A DNA stretch of 18,350 nt. Source: Bacteroidales bacterium (lineage in GTDB: Bacteria > Bacteroidota > Bacteroidia > Bacteroidales > WCHB1-69). Under the pieces are notes generated by a model. The model was not told where the DNA came from and made no database searches. It saw only the letters and a program-made list of their open reading frames with translations. Below, in pieces: positions 5,237-13,525 of this stretch. The DNA lies in the NCBI GenBank assembly GCA_017527945.1, contig JAFXPL010000144.1, positions 1-18,350 of the forward strand. The letters are read 5' to 3'. A program made the translations under genes and the position numbers. Numbering within the stretch: position 1 is the first letter of the stretch; each line of letters opens with the position of its first letter.

Positions 5237-6634
5237 ATGGAACGAGAGATTTTTAACAACCATACTGTTTATTCGCTGTCGGATGTGGCCATGAGCATCC
5301 ACAAGGTGATCGAACGCACGTATAACCGGCCGTATTATATCAAGGCTGAGATCTTGAAGCTGAATTATTACCCTTACAGCGGGCATTGCTATCCGGAGCT
5401 CGTGGAACGGGACGGGAACGCTATCAAGGCGGAGTTGCGGGCGGTGATATGGTCTTCCAACTTTCAGGACATCAACCGGCGTTTCGTGCAGATCACCGGC
5501 GAGCCGCTGAAGGAGAATATCCGCATCCTTTGTCTGGCCACGGTGCAGTTCAGTCCGAAGCACGGCTTGGCCCTGCATATCGAGGACATCGAGCCGACTT
5601 ACACCTTGGGCGACATGATGCGGAACCGGCAGGAGGTCATCGATCGGCTCAAGCAGGAGCAGGTGTTCGACCTCAACCGCAACCTCCCGATGCCGCTGCT
5701 GCCCAAGCGTGTGGCCGTCATCTCCGTGGAGACCAGCAAAGGCTACAGCGATTTCATGCAGACGCTGCAGGGCAACGAATACGGCTACCGTTTCCATACG
5801 GAGCTGTTCCCGACGATCTTGCAAGGCGAGAAGGCCATCACGGGGATTCAGAGTCAGCTGGAGAACATCCGGCGCAGGCTCGACCAGTTCGACGTGGCGG
5901 TTCTTGTGCGCGGTGGCGGCGGCGATGTGGGCATGAGCTGTTACGACGACTACGGGTTGACTCGCAGCGTGGCGACCTTCCCGCTGCCCGTGCTCACCGG
6001 CATAGGCCATTCCACCAACCTCTCCGTCACCGACATGGTGGCCCACGCGCGGTTCATCACCCCCACGGAGGTGGCTTTCGCCCTGTTGGACGCCTTCCGG
6101 AAGTTCGACGAACAGCTCGGGGATATGGCTCAGCGGATGACGCAGCGCGTGCAGGCGCAGCTTGCGGAGGCGAGGCAGTCGCTGACGCATACGGAAACGC
6201 TTTGCCAGTACAAGTTGCCGAAGGCACTCGACGCGCACAGGAACCGCTTGTCGGAACTCTGCGGCGACTTGGCGCTTCGGTCGAAACAACTGACCATGAA
6301 CCAGATGTTTCGGCTCCGTTCGTTGTCCCAGGAGATGGACAAAGGCGTGCGGCTACGCGGACAACGGGAGCGGCAGTCCCTGGCGCGTCTTGAGGAGGCA
6401 CTTCCGCGCGAAAGCCTGGCGATGCTGCGGAAACGCGGGCTGGAGTGCGACCGGGTGGAGGAAAAGCTCCGGCTGCTCAGTCCCGAAAACGTCCTTCGAC
6501 GCGGCTACAGCATCACCCTCAAAGACGGAAAGGCGGTGACTGACGCATCCGTGTTGCACCCTGGGGACGCTCTCGTGACAAGGTTTTATGCCGGGGAGGC
6601 GATTCTTCGGGTGGAAGATGGGAAAAAAATGTAA
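5237..6634 (+). CDS. xseA: Exodeoxyribonuclease VII large subunit
   Basis: A 465-residue protein. The N-terminal ~110 residues form the OB-fold nucleic-acid-binding domain, with YYIKAEILKLNYYPYSGHCYPEL near the start. The catalytic core follows, with LPKRVAVISVETSKGYSDF, then LVRGGGGDVGMSCYDD (from about residue 223), the TGIGHSTNLSVTDMVAHARFITPTEVA segment, a long coiled-coil-like stretch, and the terminal RGYSITLKDGK...GD domain. ExoVII degrades single-stranded DNA to short oligonucleotides and needs many small XseB subunits per large subunit. No xseB is present on either side here: tpiA follows directly, with its promoter over the xseA stop. The RGGGG motif continues as DVGMSCYDD where many bacteria have an S-x-x-DLW-type continuation, a family variant. 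Confidence 0.95.
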   Translation: MEREIFNNHTVYSLSDVAMSIHKVIERTYNRPYYIKAEILKLNYYPYSGHCYPELVERDGNAIKAELRAVIWSSNFQDINRRFVQITGEPLKENIRILCLATVQFSPKHGLALHIEDIEPTYTLGDMMRNRQEVIDRLKQEQVFDLNRNLPMPLLPKRVAVISVETSKGYSDFMQTLQGNEYGYRFHTELFPTILQGEKAITGIQSQLENIRRRLDQFDVAVLVRGGGGDVGMSCYDDYGLTRSVATFPLPVLTGIGHSTNLSVTDMVAHARFITPTEVAFALLDAFRKFDEQLGDMAQRMTQRVQAQLAEARQSLTHTETLCQYKLPKALDAHRNRLSELCGDLALRSKQLTMNQMFRLRSLSQEMDKGVRLRGQRERQSLARLEEALPRESLAMLRKRGLECDRVEEKLRLLSPENVLRRGYSITLKDGKAVTDASVLHPGDALVTRFYAGEAILRVEDGKKM

Positions 6635-6639
6635 CTTTG
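6632..6639 (+). promoter_or_regulatory. Bacteroidetes -7 box of tpiA, overlapping the xseA stop codon
   Basis: TAACTTTG fits TAnnTTTG, and its first three bases are the TAA stop of xseA. It lies 63 bp before the tpiA ATG in an AT-rich leader. It should give tpiA independent expression from within the end of xseA. Confidence 0.6.
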
Positions 6640-6702
6640 CCCACTTGTAGAACGTACATATAGCATATTATAAAATAAAGAAAATCAGATAAATAGAAAA
6701 TT

Positions 6703-7488
6703 ATGACGAAACCCAAGATTGTTATCGGAAACTGGAAAATGAACAAGGACTTCGAAGAGGCCGAAGACCTGATCTCCACCATACAGGAAAATTTGGAGGG
6801 CTACCAGCTCCAGACGGAGGTGGTGCTCTGCCCTCCGGCCGTCTATGCCGAGTTGGTGACCGACCATGCCAGCGAGGAGGGCAGCCACTTCTACGCCGGA
6901 CTGCAGAATGTCAGCGAGTTCCCGAACGGCGCCTACACCGGCGAAATCTCTGCCGAGATGCTCGCGGCCATGCAGGTGGATTTCTGCATCGTGGGCCACT
7001 CCGAGCGCCGCAAGTACTTCGGCGAGACCGACGAGGTGGTGCTCAAGAAGATGCACCGGCTGCTCGACAACAACATTGTTCCCGTGATGTGCTGCGGCGA
7101 GACCCTCGAAGAACGCAAGGCGGGCAAACATTTTGAAATTGTCCAGAAGCAAATTGAGAACACCATCTGCACGCTCAAGCCCGAGGAACTCGAACGCACG
7201 ATGATCGCTTACGAACCCATCTGGGCCATCGGCACCGGCGAGACCGCCACACCCGCACAGGCGCAGGAGATGCTCGCCTTCATCCGCTCCCTTATCGAGA
7301 AGAAGTTCGGCACCGAAGCCGCCGTCTATGCCTACATCCTTTACGGCGGCAGCTGCAACGCCAAAAACGCCCTCGAACTCTTCAGCCAACCCGATGTCGA
7401 TGGCGGCCTCATCGGCGGCGCCTCTCTCAAGGCCGACGACTTCATCAAGATCATCGAGGCCGCAGAAACAGTGGTGAAGGAGAATTAG
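6703..7488 (+). CDS. tpiA: Triosephosphate isomerase
   Basis: A 261-residue protein of normal length that interconverts dihydroxyacetone phosphate and glyceraldehyde 3-phosphate in glycolysis and gluconeogenesis, in the cytoplasm. The active site is complete: Lys12 in GNWKMN, His99 in VGHSERR, Glu171 in AYEPIWAIGTG with flexible loop 6, and the phosphate-binding YGGS (214-217) and GGLIGGASL. Variant SCNAKNA after YGG replaces the commoner SV-type sequence and is seen in Bacteroidetes enzymes as far as I recall. The leader carries a promoter box at 6632. No promoter box is seen before the next gene, so tpiA, the OmpA-type gene and murC probably form one unit. Confidence 0.97.
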   Translation: MTKPKIVIGNWKMNKDFEEAEDLISTIQENLEGYQLQTEVVLCPPAVYAELVTDHASEEGSHFYAGLQNVSEFPNGAYTGEISAEMLAAMQVDFCIVGHSERRKYFGETDEVVLKKMHRLLDNNIVPVMCCGETLEERKAGKHFEIVQKQIENTICTLKPEELERTMIAYEPIWAIGTGETATPAQAQEMLAFIRSLIEKKFGTEAAVYAYILYGGSCNAKNALELFSQPDVDGGLIGGASLKADDFIKIIEAAETVVKEN

Positions 7489-7572
7489 TTTAGAAAGTTT
7501 AGGAGGTTTAGTATGATTAGGTGGTTTAGGAGGTTAAACATCCTAATCATACTAAACATCCTAAACTACTAA
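7489..7572. repeat. Nonamer array and long inverted repeat filling the tpiA-ompA gap
   Basis: After the tpiA TAG come nonamers TTTAGAAAG, TTTAGGAGG, TTTAGTATG, ATTAGGTGG, TTTAGGAGG, and then the sequence turns back as its own reverse complement. The 25-bp arms at 7497-7521 and 7542-7566 pair with a single mismatch around a 20-nt loop. The array runs right up to the ompA ATG (CTAAATG). An RNA hairpin of this size between two genes could act as a processing or stability element, or a weak terminator; there is no T run. Confidence 0.85.
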
Positions 7573-9600
7573 ATGCAAAAAATGAACCACCTCTACTATA
7601 TGGCGTTCGTGCTTCTCATGGCATTCGCCTGTGCGGGTTTCGCGCAGGACGATGACCCGTGTGTGCAGACCATGGACAAGGCCACCGAAAAGACGTTCAA
7701 GAAGGCTCGCGACTTCCACAAGTCGGGGAAGAAAGACGAAGCATACGAACTCTATGAGGAGATTCTCGACGAGCATCCGGAGTATTTGGAGGTGAACTAT
7801 TACTATGCGCTGGGCTATTACCTTCCGCTCGAAAACGACGATTTCGTCTCCAAGCGGAAGGACCGCTCGGACGTGACCAAGGCCATGGCCGCCTTCAACC
7901 GGATATATGAGACATGCCCCCATTACAAGCCGAATTGTCTTTTTTATGCGGCTAAATTAGCCTACTTCAACGAAATGTTCAGCGAGGCGGAGAAGTTCGC
8001 CAAGGCGGTCCTCGACAACCAGGACCTTTTCACGGGCGACAAGGGTGAGGAGAAAATCCGGGAGGCGGAGACCATCCTCAAAAAAGCGCGTTTCTACGGC
8101 GGCATCCTCAACAGCCCGGTCCCGTTCGATCCGCATCCGGTGCCGAACATCTCAACCCCGGCCGACGAATACCTCGGCACGCTCTCGCCCGACGGACAGC
8201 TCTTCTACTTCACCCGTCGCAAGTATGTGGCCGACAATTCCCCTTTTGGACAGGGCGGGAAGGTGCAGCGGGAGTTCTTCAGCTGCAGCGAGAAGAAAAA
8301 CGGGCAGTTCGGCGAGGGTGATGCGCTTCCCGAACCGTTCAACAAGGCGGAAGGGGAGGGGAGTCCCACGGTCAATCTCACTAACGACCTATTGGTCTTC
8401 ACACAACGGCACACAGTGAAGCTGCAAGGGGGTAGTTATCCGAATTACGATCTCTATTACGCTGAGTATGATGGCTTTGACTGGTCCGCACCGAAACCGT
8501 TGCCAGGCAAAATCAACCGAAACGACTCGTGGGAGTCGCAGCCTTCGCTCAGCTCCGACGGCAAAGTGCTCTTCTTCGCCAGCGACCGGCCGGGCGGCTA
8601 CGGCGGCTCTGACATCTGGTATGCCACGCGCAAGAGCGATGGCTCCTGGAGCGACCCCGTCAACATGGGGCCGGTCATCAACACCGCCCGCAACGAACGT
8701 TCGCCGTTCCTGCACACCGACAGCAAGACCCTCTACTTCTCGTCCAATGGTCACGACGGCCTCGGCGGACAGGACATTTTCTACTCCAAGATGAACGCCA
8801 AACGGCAGTGGACGGAGCCGAAAAACATCGGCTATCCCATCAACACGGAGAACGACGAGGTCGATTTCTTTGTCAGTCTGGACGGCAAGACCGGCTACTT
8901 CTCCTCCAACAACTATGGCGATCAGGACTGGAACATCTACCAGTTCGACCTCTACGAGGAGGCGCGGCCGCATACGATGGTCATCGTGAAGGGCAAGGTG
9001 ACGGTGGATGAGGGCGATTTGGAGAATGCCGTGGTCGAGATTCGCGACACCAACGCCAACGTGGTCTCCACGGGCATCGTGAGCGCGAACACAGGCAAGT
9101 ACGCGGTGGCGGCGGAAATCAAGCACGATGATCCGCAACCGCTCATCGTGAATGTGAAAAAAGAGGGGTATTCGTTTGATACTCAAATTATTAAGCCAGA
9201 AGAAATCAAGGGTGAGATTGTGGAGAAGGATGCGGAGGTGAAAGCCGTGGAAACAGGGAAAGTGTGCGACCTCCGCGACATTTACTACGAGACCAACGAT
9301 TTCAGTCTGACGCAGGAGTCGAAGATGCTGCTGGCCCTTTTCATCGAGTTTCTGAAAGAGAACCCTACGGTGAAGGTGGAGATTCAGGGACATACGGACG
9401 ACATCGGGCGCGATGCCGACAACCTCTTGCTTTCGGAGCGCCGTGCCAAGTCGGTGTATGAATATGTAATTGCACAGGGAATCAGTGCCAATCGTTTGAG
9501 ATACAAGGGTTACGGTGAGACGATGCCGATAGCCGACAACAGCACGGCCGAGGGCAGAGCCAAGAACCGCAGGACCGTTTTCTTGATTTATGAAAAATAG
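7573..9600 (+). CDS. PorE-like envelope protein: TPR, PD40 propeller, regulatory-like and OmpA C-terminal domains
   Basis: A 675-residue exported protein. A signal sequence covers about residues 1-24, ending ...GFAQ; an alternative start is the Met at 7582. Next come TPR-like helices (about 30-150), PD40/WD40-like beta-propeller blades (about 185-455: LSPDGQLFYFTRR, LSSDGKVLFFASDRPGGYGGSDIWYA, SKTLYFSSNGHDGLGGQDIFYSK, LDGKTGYFSSNN), a carboxypeptidase-regulatory-like domain (about 468-555) and an OmpA peptidoglycan-binding domain (about 562-675, with GHTDDIGRDADN and SERRAKSV). This order matches PorE of the type IX secretion system, but the same architecture occurs in other Bacteroidetes envelope proteins, so T9SS membership is inferred. 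Whether it is lipidated is unclear (a Cys lies in the signal region without a good lipobox). It overlaps murC by 11 bp. Confidence 0.85.
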   Translation: MQKMNHLYYMAFVLLMAFACAGFAQDDDPCVQTMDKATEKTFKKARDFHKSGKKDEAYELYEEILDEHPEYLEVNYYYALGYYLPLENDDFVSKRKDRSDVTKAMAAFNRIYETCPHYKPNCLFYAAKLAYFNEMFSEAEKFAKAVLDNQDLFTGDKGEEKIREAETILKKARFYGGILNSPVPFDPHPVPNISTPADEYLGTLSPDGQLFYFTRRKYVADNSPFGQGGKVQREFFSCSEKKNGQFGEGDALPEPFNKAEGEGSPTVNLTNDLLVFTQRHTVKLQGGSYPNYDLYYAEYDGFDWSAPKPLPGKINRNDSWESQPSLSSDGKVLFFASDRPGGYGGSDIWYATRKSDGSWSDPVNMGPVINTARNERSPFLHTDSKTLYFSSNGHDGLGGQDIFYSKMNAKRQWTEPKNIGYPINTENDEVDFFVSLDGKTGYFSSNNYGDQDWNIYQFDLYEEARPHTMVIVKGKVTVDEGDLENAVVEIRDTNANVVSTGIVSANTGKYAVAAEIKHDDPQPLIVNVKKEGYSFDTQIIKPEEIKGEIVEKDAEVKAVETGKVCDLRDIYYETNDFSLTQESKMLLALFIEFLKENPTVKVEIQGHTDDIGRDADNLLLSERRAKSVYEYVIAQGISANRLRYKGYGETMPIADNSTAEGRAKNRRTVFLIYEK

Positions 9601-10924
9601 GAACATTTACTTTTTAGGCATCGGTGGCATCGGGATGAGCGCGTTGGCGCAATATTTCCTGCAGAACGGTGACCATGTTTTCGGCTACGACCTCACGCCT
9701 TCCCCGGTTACCGACATGTTGCGGCAGAAGGGGGCGGAAATCCATTTTGAAGGCGATGTGGCGAAAATCCCCGATTCGGTGGATTTTGTGGTATATACCC
9801 CTGCGGTGCCGAGGGATTTTGTTGAATATCAATATTTTGAAAAAGTCGGTGTGCCGATATTCAAGCGCTCGCAGGTGCTGGGGCACATCACGGACGAACT
9901 GCGGACGATAGCGGTGGCGGGCACGCACGGCAAGACCACCACCACGTCGATGATTGCGCATTTGCTCTATCCGGAGCAGCCCCTTGTGGCTTTCATCGGC
10001 GGCATTTCCAAGAATCTGGGCGACAACTATGTGTGCAGTATGCACCCTGACACCGCCGTGGTGGAGGCCGACGAGTTTGACCGCTCGTTCCTGACGCTAC
10101 ACCCCGAGGTTGCCGTCATCACCTCCATGGATGCCGACCATTTGGACATCTACCGTGATGTGGAGGACCTGCGCGGGGCGTTCCGGCAGTTCGCCGCCCA
10201 GACGCAGCGGGCGGTGATGGTGGAGGAGGCCGTTGCGCAGCATATCGACCATCCGGGCAAGCGGGTCTATGGGGTAGGGGAGCGTTGCGACTACCGCGCC
10301 TTCAATCTCAACTACCGGCAGGAGGTTTCGAGATTCTCTCTGCACACTCCCAAAGGGGATATTGCAGATTTGGAGCTTCCGGCGCACGGGCTATATAATA
10401 TATTGAATGCCACAGCCGCCATTGGAGCGGTGTTGGAGGCTTTCCCCGAAATTCCGGAAGCGCAGATCCGGCAGAAAATCCGCACTTTCGCCGGCGTGAA
10501 GCGCCGTTTCGACTACATCGTCCGTTGTCCCGACTTTGTTTATATCGATGACTACGCGCACCATCCCAACGAGATGCGCTCGTTCATCACGGCAGTGCGG
10601 GAAATCTATCCGGACAAGGAGATTTGCGGGGTGTTCCAACCGCATCTCTATACACGCACCCGCGATTTCGCGGACGAGTTTGCCGCCGCGCTTGCCCTGC
10701 TCGACCGGGTCATCCTGCTGCCCATCTATCCCGCGCGGGAGAAGCCGATAGAGGGGATAACGTCGGAATTTCTCCTCGGCAAAATAAAGAACCCCAACAA
10801 GTTGGTACTTCAAAAGGATGAGCTTTTCCCTCATCTGCAGTCTCATCGTCCCGACGTGTTGCTTACCATCGGCGCGGGCGACATCGACCGGTTGGTGGGG
10901 ACGTTGGCCTGCCTCGGCGACTGA
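9590..10924 (+). CDS. murC: UDP-N-acetylmuramate--L-alanine ligase
   Basis: A 444-residue Mur ligase that adds L-alanine to UDP-MurNAc with ATP in the cytoplasm. The N-terminal Rossmann-type part has YFLGIGGIGMSALA (7-20), the central ATP site GTHGKTTTT (111-119), then VVEADEFDRSFL...TSMDADHLDIY, the ligase segments GLYNILNATAAIG and KRRFDYI, and the C-terminal DDYAHHPNEMRS and FQPHLYTRTRDF. The ADEFDRSFL...DADHLDIY pattern fits MurC better than the related Mpl ligase. Length is close to usual. It starts inside the end of the OmpA-type gene and is probably translationally coupled to it. No dcw-cluster partner (murG, ftsQ, ftsA) follows; instead a PspC gene with its own promoter is next. Confidence 0.92.
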   Translation: MKNRNIYFLGIGGIGMSALAQYFLQNGDHVFGYDLTPSPVTDMLRQKGAEIHFEGDVAKIPDSVDFVVYTPAVPRDFVEYQYFEKVGVPIFKRSQVLGHITDELRTIAVAGTHGKTTTTSMIAHLLYPEQPLVAFIGGISKNLGDNYVCSMHPDTAVVEADEFDRSFLTLHPEVAVITSMDADHLDIYRDVEDLRGAFRQFAAQTQRAVMVEEAVAQHIDHPGKRVYGVGERCDYRAFNLNYRQEVSRFSLHTPKGDIADLELPAHGLYNILNATAAIGAVLEAFPEIPEAQIRQKIRTFAGVKRRFDYIVRCPDFVYIDDYAHHPNEMRSFITAVREIYPDKEICGVFQPHLYTRTRDFADEFAAALALLDRVILLPIYPAREKPIEGITSEFLLGKIKNPNKLVLQKDELFPHLQSHRPDVLLTIGAGDIDRLVGTLACLGD

Positions 10925-10978
10925 GGTTGTCGAAGTCGTAGCCAATGTTTTCGCAACCCGATTGCAGAAAATATTGTG

Positions 10979-10986
10979 TATCTTTG
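10979..10986 (+). promoter_or_regulatory. Bacteroidetes -7 box of the pspC-TonB receptor unit
   Basis: TATCTTTG lies 21 bp before the ATG at 11008. It indicates that the PspC gene and the receptor are transcribed separately from murC and fixes the shorter PspC start. Confidence 0.65.
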
Positions 10987-11007
10987 CCGCCGGAAAATAT
11001 CGTGATT

Positions 11008-11205
11008 ATGGCACATAAAAAATTGTATAGAACGAGGAATGATGCCAAAATCGCCGGTGTCTGCGGCGGTCTGGCTGAATATTTGGACATAGACGTCACC
11101 ATTGTCAGGATTGTCTTCCTGCTGTTGCTGCTGACCGGTTCGCTGGGTTTTTGGATCTACTTGATAATTTGGATTGTGGCACCGTGGGACTATATGGTGA
11201 GGTGA
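11008..11205 (+). CDS. Small PspC-domain membrane protein
   Basis: A 65-residue protein with the complete PspC signature: KKLYRTRNDAKIAGVCGGLAEYLDIDVTIVRIVF, then one long hydrophobic segment of about 25 residues ending IIWIVAP. It should sit in the inner membrane. PspC domains take part in the phage-shock envelope stress response in proteobacteria; stand-alone mini versions are common in Bacteroidetes and their job is unclear. The start at 11008 is chosen because the longer frame from 10945 would include the promoter box. It ends 4 bp before the TonB receptor start, so the two are very likely co-transcribed. Confidence 0.9.
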   Translation: MAHKKLYRTRNDAKIAGVCGGLAEYLDIDVTIVRIVFLLLLLTGSLGFWIYLIIWIVAPWDYMVR

Positions 11206-11209
11206 TTAT

Positions 11210-13498
11210 ATGAAAAAGGCAGTTCTCTTGTTGATGCTGTTGGTGGCAGTGGCAGGTTCGTTTGCCCAGTCGCTGACAGGTAAGGTGTTGCAAATCAGTG
11301 AGAATGGAGATACTACGGCGGTGTCGAACGCGGCGGTGCAGTGGCTGCACACGTCCGTCGGCACGCACACGGATCCGAATGGGAAATTCACCATCCCGCG
11401 CTCCAAGACCGACTCCTTGGTCATCTCCTTCCCGACCTTTCTTCCCGACACGGTGAGGATTCCCGTCGGACAGAACTATATCACGGTGTTCCTGAACACG
11501 GCGCACAGCCTCAACGAGGTGAGCATCGTGGCCCGTGATGGTTCGTATATATCAGTGCAACCCATTTTGACCCAGGTGATTAGTACGGAAGGCCTGCGTC
11601 GTGCCGCCTGCTGCAACCTCGCCGAAAGTTTCGAGAGCAGTGTGGCCATCGACTCGGAGTTCCCCGACGCGGTGAGCGGCGCCCGGCAGATCTCCATGCT
11701 TGGACTCGCCGGCACTTACAGCCAAATCCTGCTGGAAAATGTGCCCTACATCCGACTTCTCTCGCACCAGTTCGGCCTTGGTTTCATCCCCGGTTCGTGG
11801 ATGGAGTCCATCAGTCTCTCGAAAGGCACCTCCTCCGTGGTGAACGGCTTCGAGGCCATCACCGGGCAAATCAACGTTGATTACAAGAAGCCCGAGACGA
11901 ATCTCGAACGCTTCTTCATGAACTTCTATGCCAACTCGATGGGCAAGGGCGAACTCGCCATGAACACGCGCATCCCAGTGGGCAAGGACGAGAAGGTGAG
12001 CACCAACTTCCTCGTGTTCTTGGCCGACCAGTTCGTTAAAATGGACATGAACCATGACGGTTTCATGGATGTGCCGCGCAGTCGGCAAGTCAACGTGATG
12101 AACCGCTGGGACTATAAGTCGCCTGTGGTGGAGGGCCGCACAATGGTCGATTTCGTCTGGGACAACCGTTTCGGTGGGCAGATGGGGTTCCGGCCGAATT
12201 ACGCGGTGCTGAATGATCTGCCGTATGGCTTTGTTGCCGACAACAAGCGGGTGGATGCCATCACGAAAAACGGATTTTTACTCAAAGGCAAGAACGAGAG
12301 CATCGGAACCATCCTCTCTTACACCGGCCACTGGCTTAATTCCCGCTATGGAAATAACAACGCATACGAGGGAAATCAACACAGTGTGTATGCCAATGTG
12401 ATGTATTCCAACAAGTTCGGAGCATTAGAACGTCACAAGCTCACCGCAGGTGCCAGCTTGCAGTACGATTGTCTGAATGAGCGTTATTATGACGATATGG
12501 ATTTGTACTACTATGACGTGCCGCATCACCACGAGTTGATCCCCGGTCTTTTTGCGGAATACGCTTACATCATCGATCCCAAATTTGTGCTTACGGCAGG
12601 GATGCGTCTGGATTACAACCTTGTGCGCGACAGGCAATATTCGTATGTATGGGAACGAAACAACCAGCTGTTTTGGACACCGCGAATCCATGCCAAATGG
12701 CAGGTTACGAAGGATTTGTCGTTGCGGGCATCGGCTGGCAAGGGCTATCGCAATGCCCATTTCTTCGCTGAGAACCAGTCGCTGATGCTCTCATCGCGCA
12801 CGTTCCATTTTGACGGTCTGTCCAAGCCGGAGGAGGCCTGGAATGCAGGTGCAAGCGTGGTCTGGCAGTTTAACATGCCGGGAGGGAAAGCCTCGTTGGC
12901 CGTCGATTACTTCTACACCCACTTCCTGCAGCAGATGATTGTGGATTTGGACCAGGATGTCCATGCGGTGCACTATTATGCGCTGAACGGCGAATATAAC
13001 GGATACCACAACCGCTCGCGTTCCCATTCCGCGCAGGTGGAGCTGACACTCAAGCCGTTGCAGCGTTTCGAGATTTTGTTGGCCTACCGTTACAACGATG
13101 TCCGCTACATGCGCCACGGGGTGATGCACCAGAAGGACATGATGAGTCCGCACAAGGCACTCGTCAACCTCAACTACAGCACGCCCTACGACAAGTGGAA
13201 GTTCAATTTGAATTGCCAGGTTTACGGTCCGATGCCGCTGCCTAACACGCAGGGCAACCCCGAGCAGTACCGTCGGCCCGACACCTCGAAACCCTACGTA
13301 CTGCTCAATGCGCAAATTACCAAGAAGTTCCGCAGATGGGAGATTTACGTTGGCGGCGAGAACCTTCTGAACGTCAAGCAGAAAGACCCGATTGTTCAGG
13401 CGGAGAATCCTTTTGGGGAATACTTCGATGCCACGATGGTCTATATGCCGGTCACGGGCATTATGGGATATTTGGGTGTTCGGGTGATACTGAAATAG
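11210..13498 (+). CDS. TonB-dependent outer-membrane receptor
   Basis: A 762-residue protein with a clear signal peptide (MKKAVLLLMLLVAVAGSFAQ), a carboxypeptidase-regulatory-like domain (about 22-105), a plug domain (about 110-225, with SMLGLAGTYSQILLENVPY, SISLSKGTSSVVNGFEAITGQINVDYKKPE) and a beta-barrel with alternating aromatic segments ending in the strand GIMGYLGVRVILK. It transports a substrate across the outer membrane using TonB energy. No SusD partner is adjacent, so it is not a polysaccharide SusC/D pair. The plug type, with its CCNLAESFESS segment, resembles Bacteroidetes receptors often found near metal-handling genes; a metal or cofactor substrate is therefore a weak inference. 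A loop PHHHELIPG could bind metal. It converges on cyuA. Confidence 0.9.
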   Translation: MKKAVLLLMLLVAVAGSFAQSLTGKVLQISENGDTTAVSNAAVQWLHTSVGTHTDPNGKFTIPRSKTDSLVISFPTFLPDTVRIPVGQNYITVFLNTAHSLNEVSIVARDGSYISVQPILTQVISTEGLRRAACCNLAESFESSVAIDSEFPDAVSGARQISMLGLAGTYSQILLENVPYIRLLSHQFGLGFIPGSWMESISLSKGTSSVVNGFEAITGQINVDYKKPETNLERFFMNFYANSMGKGELAMNTRIPVGKDEKVSTNFLVFLADQFVKMDMNHDGFMDVPRSRQVNVMNRWDYKSPVVEGRTMVDFVWDNRFGGQMGFRPNYAVLNDLPYGFVADNKRVDAITKNGFLLKGKNESIGTILSYTGHWLNSRYGNNNAYEGNQHSVYANVMYSNKFGALERHKLTAGASLQYDCLNERYYDDMDLYYYDVPHHHELIPGLFAEYAYIIDPKFVLTAGMRLDYNLVRDRQYSYVWERNNQLFWTPRIHAKWQVTKDLSLRASAGKGYRNAHFFAENQSLMLSSRTFHFDGLSKPEEAWNAGASVVWQFNMPGGKASLAVDYFYTHFLQQMIVDLDQDVHAVHYYALNGEYNGYHNRSRSHSAQVELTLKPLQRFEILLAYRYNDVRYMRHGVMHQKDMMSPHKALVNLNYSTPYDKWKFNLNCQVYGPMPLPNTQGNPEQYRRPDTSKPYVLLNAQITKKFRRWEIYVGGENLLNVKQKDPIVQAENPFGEYFDATMVYMPVTGIMGYLGVRVILK

Positions 13499-13525
13499 CG
13501 GGTTCAGGGTGTCAACTGCGCAGCG

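Noticed and set aside
5141..6289. 382-residue reverse-strand open frame
   Set aside because: It is antisense to xseA and its first residues translate the heptamer repeat; it is His/Arg-rich shadow sequence.
5124..7572. CRISPR array
   Set aside because: The repeats are 7-9 bp with no spacers and no cas genes are nearby.
8389..9606. 405-residue reverse-strand open frame
   Set aside because: It is antisense to the OmpA-type gene, whose domains are all recognisable.
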